Shown here in pieces: positions 61,241-64,000 of a DNA stretch of 64,000 nucleotides. The stretch comes from Acipenser ruthenus (lineage: Eukaryota; Chordata; Actinopteri; Acipenseriformes; Acipenseridae). The stretch spans positions 20,691,188 to 20,755,187 of the forward strand of contig NC_081198.1 in the NCBI RefSeq assembly GCF_902713425.1, read 5' to 3'. How positions within the stretch are numbered: the stretch's first letter is position 1; each line of letters begins with the position of its first letter. The notes under the pieces were generated by a model that saw nothing but the letters and a program-made list of their open reading frames with translations, did not search any database and was not told the origin of the DNA. A program made the position numbers and the translations under genes.

Positions 61241-62581
61241 TCACTCACCCGTCTCCTCACATTGTTCTTTGTTACCCTCTACTCTCAGCAACATTCCTGT
61301 TGTGTGAGCGAATGTCTTGACCCCTCCGGGACTCAGATATCCTTCCTCCCTAGATGTGCTAGCTTCGCACTCCGAGCAGTCTTCTCCTTCTTGCAGCTCC
61401 TTCATACTGCTTACCAATAGATCAAATCTATTGTGTGTGCTTATTGCTGTGACCACTCCTTTTAACCCTTTCTTCTCCTTGGGCTCTTCCTCTTTTTCCT
61501 CACCCGAAGCCTTTCTCTTTTTCCTTGCTTCCATCCATTCCATCCCTTCCGAATTCTCGATGGCCTCCTCCATCTCATGCTCATCCTCGCCCCACCCCTT
61601 TACTGAAGAAGGCTCAGCCAAAGACTCTCCCTCACTATCAGTGATATCTGAAACGTCCAGTCCCATCAGTTTTACATACTCCTCTTTTGATACTTCCTTT
61701 AAGCTCTTACTTAGGCCTTCCCCACTCTCCTGGTCTTGCATGCTTGTCTCATTTTCCTCTGCCCCCTTCTCTACTGTCTCTGGCTGCTCCTCTGTTTCCT
61801 GCTCTTCTGTTGGCAGTGGTCCAGCCACTGTTGCCTCAGCATAAGTTCTTCTTTTCTTGGGGCAAGATCTATACATATGCCTAGGATCTCCACACAAGTT
61901 GCAGCTCTTAGCTTGCGTGCAGTCTTTGGCTGTATGGCTGCTTCCATTACAATTACTGCAATGGTCCTCCACACAGTACGCCATAACATGGCCAAACTGG
62001 CCACATTTCCTACAATACCGTGGCTGTCCTGGGTAAAAGAGATAGCTCTTATTAGGCCCAATTGAGAAGTTGCCTGGGGGGTGTCTGACCCCTCCTATTC
62101 CTTCCGAATCTTTTTTAAAAGTCACCGTATATTTCCTTTTCCCATTCCAGATGTCATATTCATTTTTTATTTTCTCACCATTTTGTACCTGGTCACAGTA
62201 GCGCAACAGAAAGATCCTTATTTCGTTCTCTTGCACAAAGGGGTTGAACATGTGCACTGTTAAAGTTCTCACCTCTCTGGTGTACAGCATCTCCATTTTA
62301 ATTCCAAAAAAGCAAGGAAGGTTTCTCTTCTTTTTGTAAATTTCCCATATCTGGTAGCAGAGTGCTTCCGAAGCCAAGGTGATGTCGTATGTCCTGGTCT
62401 TTAATAATTCTTGTAGACAAAATATCTGCTGCGGATATATACCCAGCTCTCCCATCAAGATCTTCTCCACAAGAAATTTCAGGTCCACTTTTACCCGTAA
62501 CTCCTCATCGTCCGCTAGTTCCAACCGCACTGTATTCTTTAATCGCACCCGGGGGGTCGACGGTGATCCTGTGTTCTCCAT
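61241..62581 (-). CDS. LINE ORF1 protein, family C, intact
   Basis: 446 residues. An RRM-like region at about 105-156 contains TLTVHMFNPFVQENEI and the IWNGKRKYTV core. CCHC knuckles lie at 190-203, 208-221 and 227-240 (CRKCGQFGHVMAYC, CSNCNGSSHTAKDC, CNLCGDPRHMYRSC). A Glu-rich tail with a basic KKRKASGEEKEEEPKEKKG patch follows. The start at 62581 lies 70 nt from the U2 start point. The stop is 27 bp before the ORF2 ATG. Confidence 0.95.
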   Translation of the reverse strand: MENTGSPSTPRVRLKNTVRLELADDEELRVKVDLKFLVEKILMGELGIYPQQIFCLQELLKTRTYDITLASEALCYQIWEIYKKKRNLPCFFGIKMEMLYTREVRTLTVHMFNPFVQENEIRIFLLRYCDQVQNGEKIKNEYDIWNGKRKYTVTFKKDSEGIGGVRHPPGNFSIGPNKSYLFYPGQPRYCRKCGQFGHVMAYCVEDHCSNCNGSSHTAKDCTQAKSCNLCGDPRHMYRSCPKKRRTYAEATVAGPLPTEEQETEEQPETVEKGAEENETSMQDQESGEGLSKSLKEVSKEEYVKLMGLDVSDITDSEGESLAEPSSVKGWGEDEHEMEEAIENSEGMEWMEARKKRKASGEEKEEEPKEKKGLKGVVTAISTHNRFDLLVSSMKELQEGEDCSECEASTSREEGYLSPGGVKTFAHTTGMLLRVEGNKEQCEETGE

Positions 62582-62617
62582 TCTAATGACGTCTCAAGAG
62601 CTGCGGTCAAGCCACAC

Positions 62618-62651
62618 ACACTTGAGATGAGCCAAGAGGCCGAGAAGCGAT
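62618..62651 (-). ncRNA. U2-like 5' head of C, nt 1-34, T16C plus three changes
   Basis: ATCGCTTCTCGGCC-TCTT-GGCTCATCTCAAGTGT. It differs from U2 at nt 16 (T to C), 23 (A to C), 25 (G to T) and 26 (A to C). The changed TCTCAAG is complementary to CTTGAGA inside the element leader (62592-62598). Confidence 0.85.
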
Positions 62652-62908
62652 GGCGACTTGGCCCTTGCCCGGGGCCCCCCAGCCCGGACGGCACAGGGGG
62701 ATTCAAAGGTGGGTGCAAAATTCCAAGCACAAGCAGACCCCCAAAAAACGGGCTGCTGCTTCCAGAGGGGAAATGTGCAATTTAAGCAGGAGAAAACAAA
62801 ACAAAGCAAAAACACACACATAACACCAAAAACAAAACATAAACTGGCGGAGTGCGTCTTACAAATAGTCATGCCAAGCTGCTATGCTGTGCAAGGTGCC
62901 TTGGGTAA
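62652..62908 (-). promoter_or_regulatory. U2 promoter facing C
   Basis: PSE 62699-62715 and SPH/ZNF143-like site 62890-62908, intact. The ORF1 ATG of C lies 70 nt from the predicted start, so this is the only visible promoter for C. Confidence 0.75.
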
Positions 62909-63044
62909 CTACAACTGTGCCTCACTGGCTGGCTGGCTTGCTAAGAAGGTCCTGGCATAGGGACATGTTCCACCACACTTGTCTGGTTAGCTGCATGCTC
63001 CCAGGAAACAAACTGCTGCTGTCTACATCATCACCACATGTGAA

Positions 63045-63115
63045 TAAAAGAAAGAAAGAAAGCAAGAAAGAAAGAGAAAGAAAGAGAGAAAGAAAGAAAG
63101 AGAGAGAAAAAAAAA
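63045..63115. repeat. (AAAG)n microsatellite
   Basis: Imperfect AAAG/GAGA tract. Confidence 0.95.
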
Positions 63116-63201
63116 GAAGTAAAACGGTGGGAAAACTTGCATCAACACTGGCACTCTCCCTCCAGCAGGGGTAGACAAAATGCTCACAGGAGAGATCCAG
63201 A

Positions 63202-63217
63202 TCTGACTTTGACCAAC
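63202..63217 (-). terminator. U2 3' box
   Basis: Same 16-bp box, downstream of the gene at 63230-63416. Confidence 0.75.
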
Positions 63218-63229
63218 GTTAGAGAAAGG

Positions 63230-63416
63230 TGTGCACTGTTCCCGGAGGTACTGCAATACCGGGCCGATGCGTGGAGTGGACGGAGCAAGCCCCTGTTCCA
63301 TCTCCCGATTCCAAAAATCAATTTAATATATGGTCCCCTGATAGGGGACGTATCAGATATTAAACTGATAAGAACAGATACTACACTTGATCTTAGGCAA
63401 AAGGCCGAGAAGCGAT
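63230..63416 (-). ncRNA. U2 snRNA gene, complete, two base changes
   Basis: 187 nt. G20 is C (TTTTGCCTAAG for TTTTGGCTAAG), which weakens stem-loop I and lies next to the U6-pairing segment. GGAACGG is GGAACAG near the 3' end. It has a full promoter and 3' box, but the RNA may not be fully functional. Confidence 0.93.
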
Positions 63417-63672
63417 GGCGACTTGGCCCTTGCCCGGGGCCCCCCAGCCCGGACGGCACAGGGGGATTCAAAGGTGGGTGCAAAATTCCAAGCACAAGCA
63501 GACCCCCAAAAAACGGGCTGCTGCTTCAGAGGGGAAATGTGCAATTTAAGCAGGAGAAAACAAAACAAAGCAAAAACACACACATAACACCAAAAACAAA
63601 ACATAAACTGGCGGAGTGCGTCTTACAAATAGTCATGCCAAGCTGCTATGCTGTGCAAGGTGCCTTGGGTAA
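63417..63672 (-). promoter_or_regulatory. U2 promoter (PSE + DSE)
   Basis: PSE 63464-63480 and SPH/ZNF143-like site 63654-63672. One C is missing from GCTTCCAGAGG between them. Confidence 0.75.
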
Positions 63673-63809
63673 CTACAACTGTGCCTCGCTGGCTGGCTGG
63701 CTTGCTAAGAAGGTCCTGGCATAAGGACATGTTCCACCACACTTGTCTGGTTAGCTGCATGCTCCCAGGAAACAAACTGCTGCTGTCTACATCATCACCA
63801 CATGTGAAT

Positions 63810-63882
63810 AAAAGAAAGAAAGACAGCAAGAAAGAAAGAGAGAAAGAAAGAGAGAAAGAAAGAAAGAGAGAAAGAAAAAAAA
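63810..63882. repeat. (AAAG)n microsatellite
   Basis: Imperfect AAAG/GAGA tract with GACAGC interruption. Confidence 0.95.
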
Positions 63883-64000
63883 GAAGTAAAACGGCGGGAA
63901 AACTTGCATCAACACTGGCACTCTCCCTCCAGCAGGGGTAGACAAAATGCTCACAGGAGAGATCCAGATCTGACTTTGACCAACGTTAGAGAAAGGTGTG

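Larger units (their letters stand above)
57787..62617 (-). mobile_element. LINE family C, single copy, full length with both ORFs intact
   Basis: 4.8-kb element joined to U2 before nt 38. The 3' end is AATAAAATTTATATT...ATCA with no long poly(A). ORF2 and ORF1 are open, 27 bp apart. The leader is only 36 bp and starts with the hairpin TGTGGCTTGACCGCA (62602-62616). The U2 flanks are nt 1-34 and nt 38-187, so only about three U2 bases are lost. This is the best candidate for an active copy. Confidence 0.95.
62618..64000 (-). repeat. U2 array block 9: complete unit at right end
   Basis: U2-like head of C, promoter, microsatellite, complete U2 (63230-63416), promoter, microsatellite, 3' box (63969-63984), and the last four bases of a further U2 gene at 63997-64000. 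Confidence 0.93.

Overview
This looks like a vertebrate nuclear window, most likely a teleost fish (inference from the U2 sequence and from Tx1-clade LINE content; not proven). It is a tandem array of U2 snRNA genes, all on the minus strand, that has been heavily colonised by U2-targeting non-LTR retrotransposons. The basic repeat is about 762-812 bp. In transcription order it holds a distal element (SPH/ZNF143-like site plus a weak octamer), a PSE, a 187-nt U2 gene, a 3' box and an (AAAG/CTTT)n microsatellite. Fourteen U2 3' ends lie in the window and a fifteenth begins at the right edge. Only six genes are complete (7485-7671, 23067-23253, 23847-24033, 30589-30775, 31401-31587, 63230-63416), and three of these carry base changes. 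The other eight are interrupted by LINEs.

Ten LINE copies cover about 83% of the window, all in the same orientation as U2. Their two-ORF layout is an ORF1 with an RRM-like region and three CCHC knuckles, then an ORF2 with APE endonuclease, reverse transcriptase and a C-terminal CCHC. With the snRNA-gene targeting this fits the Tx1 clade, in which Keno elements are known to target U2. I separate four families. A has six copies: 1-1814, 8420-15127, 15620-22379, 24729-29910, 32299-38893, 50336-57053. B has two: 2608-7328 and 44641-49620. C has one: 57787-62617. D has one: 38894-43876. A and D share YMDD in the RT active site; B and C share YADD. A joins U2 before nt 15 or nt 76. B and C join before nt 38, inside the branch-point recognition sequence, and D's 5' junction points to the same place.

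Layout from left to right: A1 (5' truncated), one broken U2 unit, B1, one complete U2 unit, A2, a damaged unit, A3, two complete U2 genes, A4 (intact ORF2), two complete U2 genes, A5 joined directly to D inside one U2 gene, a broken unit, B2, a broken unit, A6, a broken unit, C (both ORFs intact), and a final complete U2 gene.

Functional reading: insertions leave the U2 promoter upstream of most elements, so element RNA is probably started by the U2 promoter. B and C have almost no leader of their own (about 58 and 36 nt between the U2 sequence and the ORF1 ATG). The 5' tips of B, C and D carry a U2-like head with a shared base change (T16C), followed by the same small hairpin. This suggests that a U2-derived head is part of the mobile unit. 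The host keeps only a minority of functional genes in this part of the array.
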